Of a DNA stretch of 64,000 nt, positions 27,121-35,616 are shown piece by piece. The stretch's first letter is position 1; each line of letters begins with the position of its first letter. Under the pieces are notes generated by a model, which was not told where the DNA came from, made no database searches, and worked only from the letters and a program-made list of their open reading frames with translations. The stretch is from Chloroflexota bacterium (lineage in GTDB: Bacteria > Chloroflexota > Anaerolineae > 4572-78 > J111). The stretch covers positions 62,001 to 126,000 of the forward strand of contig BOKF01000010.1 in NCBI GenBank assembly GCA_016860845.1, read 5' to 3'. Position numbers and translations under genes: made by a program.

Positions 27121-27930
27121 TTAAGCTGGTTTCGTACCGGCCACGACAATATAGCCGAGATAAGGCACGGCCCGCTGCATGCGGGGCATCAGCCAGGCCA
27201 TCTTCTTGATATAGGCCAGGCGGGACATGGTCCGGCCCATAAAGAACAGACAGTTCACGAAGCCTTCGTCTCTCAGGAAGCCGGCCGGGGTCATCATCTC
27301 GAAAGGACCGGAGGTCACTTGCACCTCCTCTAGCCCCGCCTCCCGATAAATCTGAACCCAGTCCTCCATCGTGTCGAAATTCATGCCGGGGCAGACTTCA
27401 CCCAAAAAGATTTGGCGCGCCTCTGGCGTGGGCGGCTTGCGCCACAAAAACTCGGTGGCCAACACCCGCCCACCCGGTCGGCAGACCCGCACCAGTTCCC
27501 GCGCCGCTTTGGGCCGATCCACAAACATGGTCACCGCCTCGGCAATAACCCGATCAAAGCGGTTATCGGCAAAATCAAGAGCCAGGATGTCGCCCTTTTT
27601 CACCTCGATCTGTTGGCCCAAACCGGCTGAGCGGATATTGGCCTGGGCCCGGTCCAGCATCAGGGGGGAGATATCAAGCGCAGTCACCTGAGCCCCGAAA
27701 CGACGGGCTATTTGAGCGGCCGTAGTGCCCACACCGCAGCCGACATCCAACACCAGTTGGCCGGCTTGAAAGCTGGCTCGCGCGAATAATTCATCGGTTG
27801 AACGGCGCCCGCCCGGGTGGATGACCCGTTTACCCAGTACCGCCATGAGCGCATACGGATCGAGCCCCTCGACCTCCGCCGCCGTTAGTCGAGACTTTTC
27901 CGGAGTTGTTACATTGACGCTAACGCTCAT
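27121..27930 (-). CDS. Class I SAM-dependent methyltransferase
   Basis: 269-aa methyltransferase with LVLDVGCGVGTTAAQIA (motif I), VTALDISPLML, DFADNRFDRVIAEAVTMFV and the late CRPGGRVLATEFLW strand, similar to UbiE/gamma-tocopherol-methyltransferase-like enzymes. The C-terminal part is hydrophobic (AYIKKMAWLMPRM, YLGYIVVAGT), hinting at membrane contact. Ends TAA. Fourth methyltransferase of the island; substrate unknown. Confidence 0.8.
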   Translation of the reverse strand: MSVSVNVTTPEKSRLTAAEVEGLDPYALMAVLGKRVIHPGGRRSTDELFARASFQAGQLVLDVGCGVGTTAAQIARRFGAQVTALDISPLMLDRAQANIRSAGLGQQIEVKKGDILALDFADNRFDRVIAEAVTMFVDRPKAARELVRVCRPGGRVLATEFLWRKPPTPEARQIFLGEVCPGMNFDTMEDWVQIYREAGLEEVQVTSGPFEMMTPAGFLRDEGFVNCLFFMGRTMSRLAYIKKMAWLMPRMQRAVPYLGYIVVAGTKPA

Positions 27931-28043
27931 TGTTTCTCCTTTCTTACAGCTTCTCTAATATTTGGCGAGAAGACAACATCGCTCCTTGAAAAATGGCTGG
28001 CCTGGGAGTGCGCGTGACCAGCCATATTCATTATCCTCTTCGG

Positions 28044-28406
28044 TTAAAAGCTAACCACCCGATCTGCGGCTACCGTCAACTCCGCCCCGACTTTCGGGTT
28101 AATAAAGCGGGCATTTTTGCCCTGCAAATCTGCATCAGTGACCCCACGGGCCGCGCTGCAGCCCCCTCAGACATGGATGGAGACGCCCTGGGCGACGGCT
28201 TTGGCCATCAGCTCTTTCAAGGGTGGCCAGCCCACCCCGTGTACCGCCTCGGCCACAGCGTCTTTCATCAAATAGGTCGCCTCACCCATCAACGCGATCT
28301 GAGCTTGATGCCCGGCTTCCACCGCCCCCAAAGCTCCCAAAAAGGGGAGCGTGGCCCGGGTTGGGTCGTCAGACCCGGACGTTCCGAAATAAAGAATGGT
28401 CGCCAT
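28044..28406 (-). CDS. Candidate selenoprotein: DsrE-like protein with UGGC motif
   Basis: 120-aa DsrE-family protein. ILYFGTSGSDDPTRATLPFLGAL and IALMGEATYLM lead to VSIHV, then TGA (28167-28169, codon 80), then GGCSAARGVTDADL and a tail VAADRVVSF ending TAA. The UGA aligns with the first Cys of VCGAC in the 2646 paralogue and with the UGA of the 25944 paralogue. ATG 28406 has a GGGGG ribosome site; longer in-frame starts are not needed. A TTGAATA/TATTCAA operator lies 34-55 bp upstream. Next upstream on this strand is the Sec-methyltransferase at 28590. Confidence 0.8.
28140..28152 (-). promoter_or_regulatory. Candidate SECIS hairpin after UGA 28167
   Basis: Transcript stem GGCCC/GGGUC (5 bp, one wobble) with loop GUG beginning 20 nt after the UGA. 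A stronger 7-bp stem GGGCUGC/GCGGCCC with loop AGC sits closer (loop at nt 10), nearer than usual for SECIS; the two are mutually exclusive. Confidence 0.35.
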
Positions 28407-28439
28407 ACAGTTACTTTGCCCCCTTGCTTTGAATATTTG

Positions 28440-28461
28440 ATTGAATACAGTCTTATTCAAT
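28440..28461. promoter_or_regulatory. ArsR-type operator upstream of Sec-DsrE gene
   Basis: Perfect inverted repeat ATTGAATA-N6-TATTCAAT, with an additional TTTGAATA half-site at 28429-28436. It shares the TTGAATA/TATTCAA half-sites with the region upstream of the ArsR-rhodanese gene (30273-30294), the dyad type recognised by ArsR/SmtB repressors. Likely controls the DsrE gene starting at 28406. Confidence 0.65.
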
Positions 28462-28589
28462 TGTCAGAATTGTTACTGCCGGACCACCCCCCTTCTTCTA
28501 ACCCCCAGACTTTAGTCGTGCGGTCGGGAATACCCAAATGGTGAGTAGGTTGTGGGATCAAAAATATCAGCCGGGCTGGCTCCTTATCG

Positions 28590-29459
28590 TCAGGCTGGAA
28601 CCTGGCAATTCAGGACAGCCAGCGCCCTGGCCCATTCAACCTCATCACGTGGCTTGCGAGCACGGAAATTGATCCCCAGCGTGCCAAACTCGGCAGCGCT
28701 TGAGGATTGGGGCGCACCGCTAAATACATCAGCTCGCCAGGTGATCTCGAACTCCACAAAACCGGCCATCACGACGGCCATCTCTAACTCTGCTTCCAGC
28801 AGAGCACCGGCAATTCAGCCGGTCCACAACGAGATATCACTTTTTGCGTCTTCTGGCACGACGGTTTGGACCAAAATATCCCCGATTTGCAGGCGGCCAG
28901 TCGGCTTCCCTAACCCAGGGTTAGGACTGCGTAGCACACGGGCCATTTCGCTCAGCGCAGCCGCTTTGTCCGGCATCAAGTTGAGAACGCCATTGGAGAT
29001 GAGTACGTCCGCCCAGCTATCCGGCACTGGCAGGGCCTCAGCATATCCCTGGCGGAACTCAATATTGGTCAAGCCAGTCTCAACCGCTGCACGGCGAGCC
29101 TTGTCGAGCATTGCCGGGGTCATATCCACTCCAATCACCTGACCGGCCGGCCCAACCATTTTCGCTGCGATGAGGCTATCAATCCCCGCCCCACAGCCCA
29201 CATCCACCACCCGCTCTCCTGGACGGATTTGGCCCAGACTAAAGGGGTTACCGGTGCCGGCAAAAGACTCGATAGATGTTTCCGGGATACCGGCCAGCCA
29301 TTCGTCGGGATAGCCCAGCAGGTGCGCTAGGGGCCGACCGGTATGAAAATGAAAGCCCTGCTCCGGTTTCAGGGCGACCGCTGTGTATTCTTCGCTAATA
29401 GCGACGCGCAGCTCGGTCAAATCCAAACCCAACGCCTCAACCAAGGTATTATTCATCAT
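28590..29459 (-). CDS. Candidate selenoprotein: ArsM-like SAM methyltransferase, short paralogue
   Basis: 289-aa paralogue of the 3032 gene: EQGFHFHTGRPLAHLLGYP, motif I VVDVGCGAGIDSLI, VISNGVLNLMPDK, then SLWTG, TGA at 28815-28817 (codon 215), then IAGALLEAELEMAVVMAGFVEFEI and a stop after NCQVPA. Both the UGA and the following hairpin are identical to the first copy although the two genes differ at many synonymous positions, which argues that the UGA is maintained by selection. This copy lacks the TusA-like extension and its linker repeat. Start ATG 29459 follows a run of G. Contains an insertion SPNPGLGKPT before the strand GRLQIGD. Confidence 0.75.
28787..28805 (-). promoter_or_regulatory. 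Candidate bacterial SECIS hairpin after UGA 28815
   Basis: Same CUCUGC-UGGAA-GCAGAG hairpin as in the 3032 gene, nine nt after the UGA with the loop at nt 17. Conservation between diverged paralogues supports function, although it also encodes the conserved ALLEAEL residues. Confidence 0.6.
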
Positions 29460-29576
29460 TTCCCCCCTTCATCGAGTAACTTCCTCGACAAAAACAGCCC
29501 AGTCAATAAAATGCTTGCTTAACCAATTGGAATCAGCCCATAGGCCAGCATCCTTTTACATAGGTGAGCAAACTAG

Positions 29577-30248
29577 CTATGCTGCCAACTTATAACCCGC
29601 CTCTCGCCACTCGGCAATACCCTCTTCCAGCCGCGCCACTTGCCAGCCTCGCTCGGCCAACAAACCCAATGCATCGTCGGCGTAGACACAGTAGGGGCCG
29701 CGGCAGTAAGCAACAATAAGTTTGTTGGGCGGAAGTTCATGCAAGCGGCGTTCCAATTCGTCAATAGGAATAGAAATTGCCTCCGGCAAGTGTCCGGCCT
29801 CATACTCTGCTGCGGGGCGCACATCGAGCAAGACCACTTCACCGTGGCGCAACCAGCTTCGCAGCTCCTCGGAGGAAATACCCTCAAATTCGTGGCGGCG
29901 ATGGCGGTAGGCGTCGAGGGTGCGTTCCACCTCGGCCAACTGCTGCTCGGCCACAGCTCGCAATTCCAGCCACAAACGGGCTACCGCTGGATCGGCCAGC
30001 CGGTAACGGATATACAAACCCTCTCGTTCGTTCAGCACCAACTTGGCTTGCTTGAGCCGCTGTAGATGTTGGGAGGTGTTGGCCACACTCATATGAGCTT
30101 CCTGGGCCAGTTCCTCCACCGTACGGGGGGCCTGAACAAGCAAATCCAACAGTTCCAGGCGGTGAGGATTCGACATCGCTGTGGCTACCTGGCTAAACAG
30201 CTGATAGAGTCGTTCTTTGTGTCGCCGCTTGTCAGTTGAGGTTGTCAT
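29577..30248 (-). CDS. ArsR-family repressor fused to rhodanese domain
   Basis: 223-aa regulator. Residues 1-100 are an ArsR winged helix (MSNPHRLELLDLLVQAPRTVEELA, NTSQHLQRLKQAKLV); residues 125-223 are a rhodanese domain with VVLLDVRPAAEYEAGHLPEA and the loop YCRGPYC. The only cysteines are in the rhodanese loop, so persulfide or electrophile sensing probably occurs there rather than in the HTH part, unlike SqrR/BigR. It should bind the TATTCAA-N8-TTGAATA dyad just upstream (autoregulation) and the matching site before the Sec-DsrE gene. Ends TAG. Confidence 0.85.
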   Translation of the reverse strand: MTTSTDKRRHKERLYQLFSQVATAMSNPHRLELLDLLVQAPRTVEELAQEAHMSVANTSQHLQRLKQAKLVLNEREGLYIRYRLADPAVARLWLELRAVAEQQLAEVERTLDAYRHRRHEFEGISSEELRSWLRHGEVVLLDVRPAAEYEAGHLPEAISIPIDELERRLHELPPNKLIVAYCRGPYCVYADDALGLLAERGWQVARLEEGIAEWREAGYKLAA

Positions 30249-30272
30249 CTGATTACCTTTAGAATATACAAA

Positions 30273-30294
30273 TATTCAATAGATTACTTGAATA
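30273..30294. promoter_or_regulatory. ArsR-type operator, autoregulatory
   Basis: TATTCAA-N8-TTGAATA (perfect 7-bp arms) 25 bp upstream of the ArsR-rhodanese start. Same half-sites as the operator at 28440-28461. Confidence 0.65.
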
Positions 30295-30412
30295 ATATCT
30301 TATAAAATCGTTTGAGTCAAGTACAATTGGCCTTTTTTCCTTAAAATTAGTCAGATCCTGTCGCTAAATGTATAGGCGGGTAACGATGACCAAGCTTGAA
30401 CCAAATGGATTT

Positions 30413-30455
30413 TGAGACAAAAGTCACATACTCCTGTCGCTACTGCTGTTATAGT
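30413..30455 (+). promoter_or_regulatory. CRP/FNR-type activator site with -10 box, upstream of DUF364 gene
   Basis: TGAGA-CAAAAG-TCACA at 30413-30428 (one mismatch to TGTGA-N6-TCACA) and a -10 box TATAGT at 30450-30455. A start near 30462 would place the site centre at -41.5, the class II activator position. The same layout precedes the molybdoenzyme operon. Confidence 0.65.
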
Positions 30456-30543
30456 AGCCACATGTTTCTTAAGTATGATTACGGCTCACAAACCTATTAC
30501 TTCAAACTCAATCAAGTGATCCATAATTAACCAGGAGGTTGCT

Positions 30544-31377
30544 ATGACAAATATTATCGAAGCCTGGCTGACCGAATTATGGTGTGTCCTGGAAGGTGAA
30601 CCCATCATCGTCACCGACGTTCGTATTGGCGTCTTTTATACCGCAGCGCAGCTTTCCACCACGCATGTCGGAGTGGCTTTTACCCCACGAGATTTGAGCG
30701 ACACCGTCTGCTGCCCCAAATCGGCAGCGGCGGCCCCACCGGCGGGCTGGATGGCCGGGCAAGATGCCTGGACCCTGGCCAAGTACGCGCTCTCGCCGGT
30801 TCCATTGCGCCGAGCCGTTGGCGTGGCTGTACTCAATGCGCTCTCGGCCCAGGCGATGGCCCATCACGGCGTGCCGGGCGGGCAACTGCTTGCCGGTGTG
30901 GACGCCCTGGCTGCTGCAGCGATTCAGGCTCAGGATCGGGTGGCGATGGTAGGCGGCTTTGTGCCCTTTATCAAAACCTTGAAGGGGCAAGTGTCGCAGT
31001 TATGGGTGGTGGATAAGCACCGCGAGGCTCTGAAAGCAGACGAGTTGCCCTTCTGGCAATCACCCGAAAAGGCAATCGAGGTTGTAGCTCAGGCCAGCGT
31101 AGTCATCATCACCGGCTCGGCGTTGGTGGAAGGCGGCCTTGACGCCCTGTTGCAGGCAGCCAGCGGCGCGCGGGCGGTTGTTCTGGCTGGACCCACCGCC
31201 TCACCCTGGCCCCCGCCGTTTTTTGAACGCGGGGTACATGTGTTGGGTGGTATTCGGGTGCGGGATCATCACAAGATCCTGCAAGTCGTCAGCGAGGGCG
31301 GTTCCGGTTACTTTTTTGAGACGGAGGCCGAGAAAATCTGCCTGGTGCGACAGCAAGCAGTTGAGCTTGCGCATTAA
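30544..31377 (+). CDS. DUF364-family putative metal-binding protein
   Basis: 277-aa protein of the DUF4213/DUF364 type: an N-terminal part with VGVAFTPRDLSDTVCCP and a Rossmann-like C-terminal half (VAMVGGFVPFIK, ASVVIITGSALVEGGLD, VVLAGPTASPWP). Members have been proposed to chelate heavy metals and often sit near metal or molybdenum genes; function is unproven. Ribosome site AGGAGG. Probably co-transcribed with the cupin gene and under the same CRP/FNR-type control as the molybdoenzyme operon that follows. Confidence 0.8.
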   Translation: MTNIIEAWLTELWCVLEGEPIIVTDVRIGVFYTAAQLSTTHVGVAFTPRDLSDTVCCPKSAAAAPPAGWMAGQDAWTLAKYALSPVPLRRAVGVAVLNALSAQAMAHHGVPGGQLLAGVDALAAAAIQAQDRVAMVGGFVPFIKTLKGQVSQLWVVDKHREALKADELPFWQSPEKAIEVVAQASVVIITGSALVEGGLDALLQAASGARAVVLAGPTASPWPPPFFERGVHVLGGIRVRDHHKILQVVSEGGSGYFFETEAEKICLVRQQAVELAH

Positions 31378-31519
31378 AAAATGGAGTGTTCACGAGTTTG
31401 CGACTGGCTGTCAACAATAAAAAAGGTAGCAAGGCGGCAGAGTAGCAGGGAGATATTTGTTATCCCTGTCTACCGCTTCGCATACCGTCTGCCGTCTACT
31501 AAGTTTTGAGGAGAGATTT

Positions 31520-31888
31520 ATGACCATTGTGCTAACTTCATACCAACAAGCTGCGGCTTTTACCGAGCAGCGGTTCAATCCGGTTGTCCTGACTGAAAAT
31601 GAGCGGGTTAAAGTGGTTTTGGCCTGTTTTGAACCCGGCCAGTTTATCCCGGTGCATCAACCCAATGTAGATTTGACTCTGACCATTTTGGAGGGCGAAG
31701 CGCTGGTAGCGGCCGGCGAGCAGGAGACGCGGCTTGGCCCCGGCAGCCTGGTCTTTGTACCGGCGGGAGAGGCGCGGGGCATCAAAGCCGAAAACCGGTT
31801 GGTTATCTTGCACGTGGTTACGCCCCCACCCACTTTTGAGGATCATACTGAAGTGATGGCTGGACTCAAACGAGGCAGTTGGCGTTGA
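31520..31888 (+). CDS. Small cupin-domain protein
   Basis: 122-aa single cupin. Motif 1 is PGQFIPVHQPNVDLTLTILEGE (His and Glu ligands recognisable) and motif 2 is LGPGSLVFVPAGEARGIKAENRL. Metal binding by the conserved His/Glu is expected; substrate unknown. Start ATG 31520 follows GAGGAGAG. Lies between the DUF364 gene and the molybdoenzyme operon. Confidence 0.8.
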   Translation: MTIVLTSYQQAAAFTEQRFNPVVLTENERVKVVLACFEPGQFIPVHQPNVDLTLTILEGEALVAAGEQETRLGPGSLVFVPAGEARGIKAENRLVILHVVTPPPTFEDHTEVMAGLKRGSWR

Positions 31889-31935
31889 AGCAGCAAGGTC
31901 AGGCCTAATAATGAATCAATTTCAGTAAGACTGAA

Positions 31936-31978
31936 TGTGACAAAAGTCACATCCACTGACCATATAACCTGCTATACT
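31936..31978 (+). promoter_or_regulatory. CRP/FNR-type site at -41.5 before molybdoenzyme operon
   Basis: TGTGACAAAAGTCACA at 31936-31951 is an exact TGTGA-N6-TCACA palindrome. A -10 box TATACT lies at 31973-31978 with no good -35, so a start near 31985 puts the palindrome centre at -41.5. The leader to the ATG at 32172 is about 190 nt. Confidence 0.75.
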
Positions 31979-32171
31979 ACCTCTCAGCGGGGTAGTTCAA
32001 AAGCTGTCCACACCTGGCCCCCCTCCGGGTGGGCTTTTGGATTACCCCTTAAAATCGTTAATCCCGTTTTTCTTCTACTTCGCCCTCATCCGTCATTCAT
32101 TTCAACTTGGGGTGAAGTTGTCGAGTACGAGTTGAAAGTCGCAATTTTAACCTGCCAAAGGAGGTTGGTCT

Positions 32172-35100
32172 ATGACTTTTTTTTCGCGCCGGGATTTTCT
32201 GAAGTTGTCCGGGGCCTCGGCCCTGGCACTGGCTCTGTCCGAGCCGCAGTTGCAGTTGCTCACACCCATCCAGGTAGACAATCCCCTGGCCGGCTACCCG
32301 GACCGGGGCTGGGAAAAAATCTACCGCAACCAGTACCAGTACGACTCCTCATTTACCTACGTCTGCTCCCCCAACGACACCCACGCCTGCCGCCTGCGGG
32401 CCTTTACCCGCAACGGTATCATCCTCCGCTCCGAAACCAATTACGATGTCGGCAACTACGGCGATCTGTACGGCAATAAGGCCACCGCGCACTGGAATCC
32501 CCGCGGCTGCAAAAAGGGGCAGACCTTTCATCGCCGGGTGTACGGGCCACACCGCCTCAAAGGGCCGCTCATGCGCAAAGGCTGGCAGGCCTGGGCCGAC
32601 GACGGCTTCCCCGAACTGACCCCGGAGAACAAAAGCAAGTACAAGTTCGACGCGCGGGGCGCGGATGAGCTGCTGCCCATCTCCTGGGAAACGGCCTACG
32701 ATTACATCGCCCGCGGCATGATCGCCATCGCCACCCGCTACTCCGGCGACGAAGGCGCGGCCCTCTTGCGGGAGCAAGGCTACCCGGAGGAGATGATCGA
32801 AGCGATGGGCGGAGCCGGGACGCGCACCTTCAAGTGTCGCGGCGGCATGGGGCTGTTGGGGGTCATCGGCAAGTACGGCATGTACCGTTTCTCCAATACT
32901 CTGGCCCTGCTCGATACCCACGTGCGCGGTGTCGAGCCGGAAGAGGCCCGGGGCGGGCGTATCTGGTCCAACTACACCTGGCACGGCGACCAGGCCCCCG
33001 GCCACCCCTTTACCACCGGCCTGCAAACCTCCGACGAGGATTTTAACGACCTGCGCAACTCCATGTTGCACATCCAGTGCGGCAAAAATTTGGTCGAAAA
33101 CAAAATGGCCGAGTCTCACTTCTTCATCGAAGCGATGGAGCGGGGGGCCAAAATTGTGACCATCACCCCCGAATATTCGCCCCCGGCTACCAAGTCGGAT
33201 TACTGGATTCCCATCCGCCCGGCCACCGATACGGCCCTCTTTCTGGGCATCACCCGCTGGCTGATAGACAATCAAAAGTACGACGAAGATTTCGTCAAGC
33301 GCTTCACCGACTTCCCCCTGCTGGTGCGGGCCGATACGCTCCAGCGGCTGCGGGCGGCCGATGTTTTTCCCGATTACGCGCCCGGCCTCGACCCCGACGG
33401 CCCCAGCTTCAAGCTCCAGGGCCTCACCCCGGAACAGTACGACAAATTGGGCGATTACGTGGTGCGGGACCAGAAGAGCGACGAGCTGGTCGCCCTGACC
33501 CGCGACGACGTGGGCGCGGCTATGACTGGTAAGGGCATTGACCCCGCGCTCGACTGGTCGGGCGCGATTACCCTGGCCGATGGCGCGGAGGTTGAAGTGC
33601 TGACCCTGTGGGCCATGTACCAGGAACATCTCAAAGATTATGACCTGGATACTGTCGCCGAGATCACCCACGCTCCCAAAGAGCTGATTGAGCGCCTGGC
33701 CAACGACATCGCCACCATCAAGCCCACCGCCATCCACATCGGCGAAGGCATCAACCACTGGTTCCACGCCACCCTGGCCAACCGCGCCCAATTTTTGCCG
33801 CTCATGCTCACCGGCAACATCGGCAAGCCGGGCGCGGGCTGCTACACCTGGGCCGGCAACTACAAAGCGGCGCTGTTCCAGGGATCGCCCCAAACCGGGC
33901 CGGGCTTCAAAGGCTGGGTGGCCGAAGACCCCTTTGAGCCGAACCTGGACGAGACTGCTGCCGGTAAAAAGATCCACGCCCACGCCTACACCAAAGATGA
34001 AGAACCGGCCTACTGGAACCACTCCGAGCGGCCACTGATTGTGGACACGCCCAAGTATGGCCGCAAGGTCTTCACCGGTCAGACCCACATGCCCACGCCA
34101 ACCAAAGTGCAGTTCTTCACCAACGTCAACCTGCTCAACAACGCCAAGCACCACTACGAGATGATTAAAAACGTCAACCCCAACATCGAGCTGATCATCT
34201 CGGTAGACATCGAAATGACGGCCAGCGTCGAGTACGCGGATTTTGGCCTGGCGGCCAACTCCTGGGCCGAGTTCGAGACCTACGAAATCACCGCCTCCTG
34301 CTCCAACCCCTTCCTGCAAATCTGGAAGGGCGGCATCCCGCCGGTCTACGACACCCGCGACGACAGCCGCATCCTGGCCGAAACGGCCGCCGCCATCGGC
34401 GATCAACTGGGCGACCAGCGTTTCCGCGATTACTGGAAATTCATCCTGGCAGGCCGGCCCGAAATATACATCCAGCGGCTGCTCGACTCGTCGCTGACGA
34501 CCAGCGGCTACAAATTTGAGGACATTATTGGCGGCAAGTACGGCGAGCCGGGCGCGGCTATGATGCTTTTCCGCACCTACCCGCGCATCCCCTTCTGGGA
34601 GCAAATCAACGACTCGGTCCCCTTCTTCACCGACACCGGGCGGCTCAACGCCTACTGCGACATCCCCGAAGCCCTGGAATACGGCGAAAACATCATCAGC
34701 CACCGCGAAAGCCCAGAAGCCACGCCCTACCTGCCCAACGTCATCGTCACCGCCAGCCGCTTTGTCCGGCCCGATGATTACGGCATCCCCCTCGATGCCA
34801 TGGGCTGGGAGGAGCGCACCGTGCGCAACGTCGCCATGAATTGGGCCCAGGTCAAGCAGACCAAGAACGCGCTGTGGGAACAGGGCTATCACTTTTACTG
34901 TCTGACCCCCAAGACCCGCCACCGCGTCCACTCCTCCTGGAGCACAGTAGATTGGACCATCATCCTCGACTCCAACTTTGGCGACCCCTACCGGGTGGAC
35001 AAGCGCCTGCCCGGTCCCGGCGACCACCAACTGCACATGAATCCGCAGGCCGCCCAGGATTTGGGCATCGAGGATGGCGATTACGTTTACGTGGACGCCA

Positions 35101-35615
35101 ACCCGGCCGACCGGCCCTATATCGGCTGGCAGCCCGACGACCCCTTCTACAAAGTGGCCCGGCTGATGCTGCGGGTCAAGTACAACCCGGCTTACCCTTA
35201 CCACATCATCATGCTCAAGCACGGCCCCTTTATGGCCACCGAGAAATCGGTGCTGGCCCACGAAACCCGGCCCGACGGCCTGGCCAAATCGGAAGGCACC
35301 GGCTACATGGCTAACCTGCGCTACGGCTCGCAGCAGTCGCTCACCCGCGATTGGTCCATGCCCATGCACCAGACCGACACCCTCTTCCACAAAACCAAAG
35401 CGGCGACCGGCTTCATCTTTGGCGGCGAGGCCGACAACCACGCCCTCAACACTGTGCCCAAAGAAACGCTGGTCAAAGTGACCAAGGCCGAAGACGGTGG
35501 TCTGAACGGCCAGGGCAAGTGGGAACCGGCCACCCGCGGCCTGACCCCTGGCCACGAGAACGATTTCATGCAGCGCTACCTCAACGGCGAAATGGTTGAG
35601 GTAAAGGAAGCCTAA
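32172..35615 (+). CDS. Periplasmic NxrA/NarG-like molybdopterin oxidoreductase, alpha subunit
   Basis: 1147-aa catalytic subunit of a type II DMSO-reductase-family enzyme with Mo-bis-PGD. A Tat signal (SRRDFLKLSGAS) predicts export folded. Residues C65, H71, C73 and C113 provide an FS0 [4Fe-4S] pattern. The motif WHGD-QAPGHPFTTGLQTSDED places Asp273 as the Mo ligand, as in NarG and nitrite oxidoreductases. The length and the opening YPDRGWEKIYR fit the periplasmic Nitrospira/anammox-type NxrA and related nitrate reductases better than shorter selenate or chlorate reductases. Direction (nitrite oxidation, nitrate reduction or another oxyanion) cannot be told. Codons are strongly biased to C/G endings. 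Confidence 0.85.
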   Translation: MTFFSRRDFLKLSGASALALALSEPQLQLLTPIQVDNPLAGYPDRGWEKIYRNQYQYDSSFTYVCSPNDTHACRLRAFTRNGIILRSETNYDVGNYGDLYGNKATAHWNPRGCKKGQTFHRRVYGPHRLKGPLMRKGWQAWADDGFPELTPENKSKYKFDARGADELLPISWETAYDYIARGMIAIATRYSGDEGAALLREQGYPEEMIEAMGGAGTRTFKCRGGMGLLGVIGKYGMYRFSNTLALLDTHVRGVEPEEARGGRIWSNYTWHGDQAPGHPFTTGLQTSDEDFNDLRNSMLHIQCGKNLVENKMAESHFFIEAMERGAKIVTITPEYSPPATKSDYWIPIRPATDTALFLGITRWLIDNQKYDEDFVKRFTDFPLLVRADTLQRLRAADVFPDYAPGLDPDGPSFKLQGLTPEQYDKLGDYVVRDQKSDELVALTRDDVGAAMTGKGIDPALDWSGAITLADGAEVEVLTLWAMYQEHLKDYDLDTVAEITHAPKELIERLANDIATIKPTAIHIGEGINHWFHATLANRAQFLPLMLTGNIGKPGAGCYTWAGNYKAALFQGSPQTGPGFKGWVAEDPFEPNLDETAAGKKIHAHAYTKDEEPAYWNHSERPLIVDTPKYGRKVFTGQTHMPTPTKVQFFTNVNLLNNAKHHYEMIKNVNPNIELIISVDIEMTASVEYADFGLAANSWAEFETYEITASCSNPFLQIWKGGIPPVYDTRDDSRILAETAAAIGDQLGDQRFRDYWKFILAGRPEIYIQRLLDSSLTTSGYKFEDIIGGKYGEPGAAMMLFRTYPRIPFWEQINDSVPFFTDTGRLNAYCDIPEALEYGENIISHRESPEATPYLPNVIVTASRFVRPDDYGIPLDAMGWEERTVRNVAMNWAQVKQTKNALWEQGYHFYCLTPKTRHRVHSSWSTVDWTIILDSNFGDPYRVDKRLPGPGDHQLHMNPQAAQDLGIEDGDYVYVDANPADRPYIGWQPDDPFYKVARLMLRVKYNPAYPYHIIMLKHGPFMATEKSVLAHETRPDGLAKSEGTGYMANLRYGSQQSLTRDWSMPMHQTDTLFHKTKAATGFIFGGEADNHALNTVPKETLVKVTKAEDGGLNGQGKWEPATRGLTPGHENDFMQRYLNGEMVEVKEA

Positions 35616-35616
35616 T

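Larger units (their letters stand above)
30249..30543. other. Divergent regulatory region
   Basis: 295 bp between the minus-strand ArsR-rhodanese gene and the plus-strand DUF364 gene. It contains the ArsR-type operator (30273-30294) and a CRP/FNR-type site with -10 box (30413-30455), both listed separately. No small gene seen. Confidence 0.6.

Noticed and set aside
2646..30248. Global reassignment of UGA (code 4 or 25) as explanation for in-frame TGAs
   Set aside because: Many intact genes end with TGA exactly at the expected family length (for example 37232, 39088, 53435, 26432, 4187), and the in-frame TGAs number one per affected gene.
32349..35555. 1068-codon open frame antisense to the molybdoenzyme alpha gene
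   Set aside because: It is a shadow caused by strong C/G-ending codon bias; its translation shows no family motif whereas the plus strand encodes a clear NxrA-like protein.
30544..35615. Specific assignment of the alpha subunit as selenate reductase
   Set aside because: Tempting next to the Sec island, but its length and N-terminal pattern fit the NxrA/NarG group better and substrate cannot be decided by reading.
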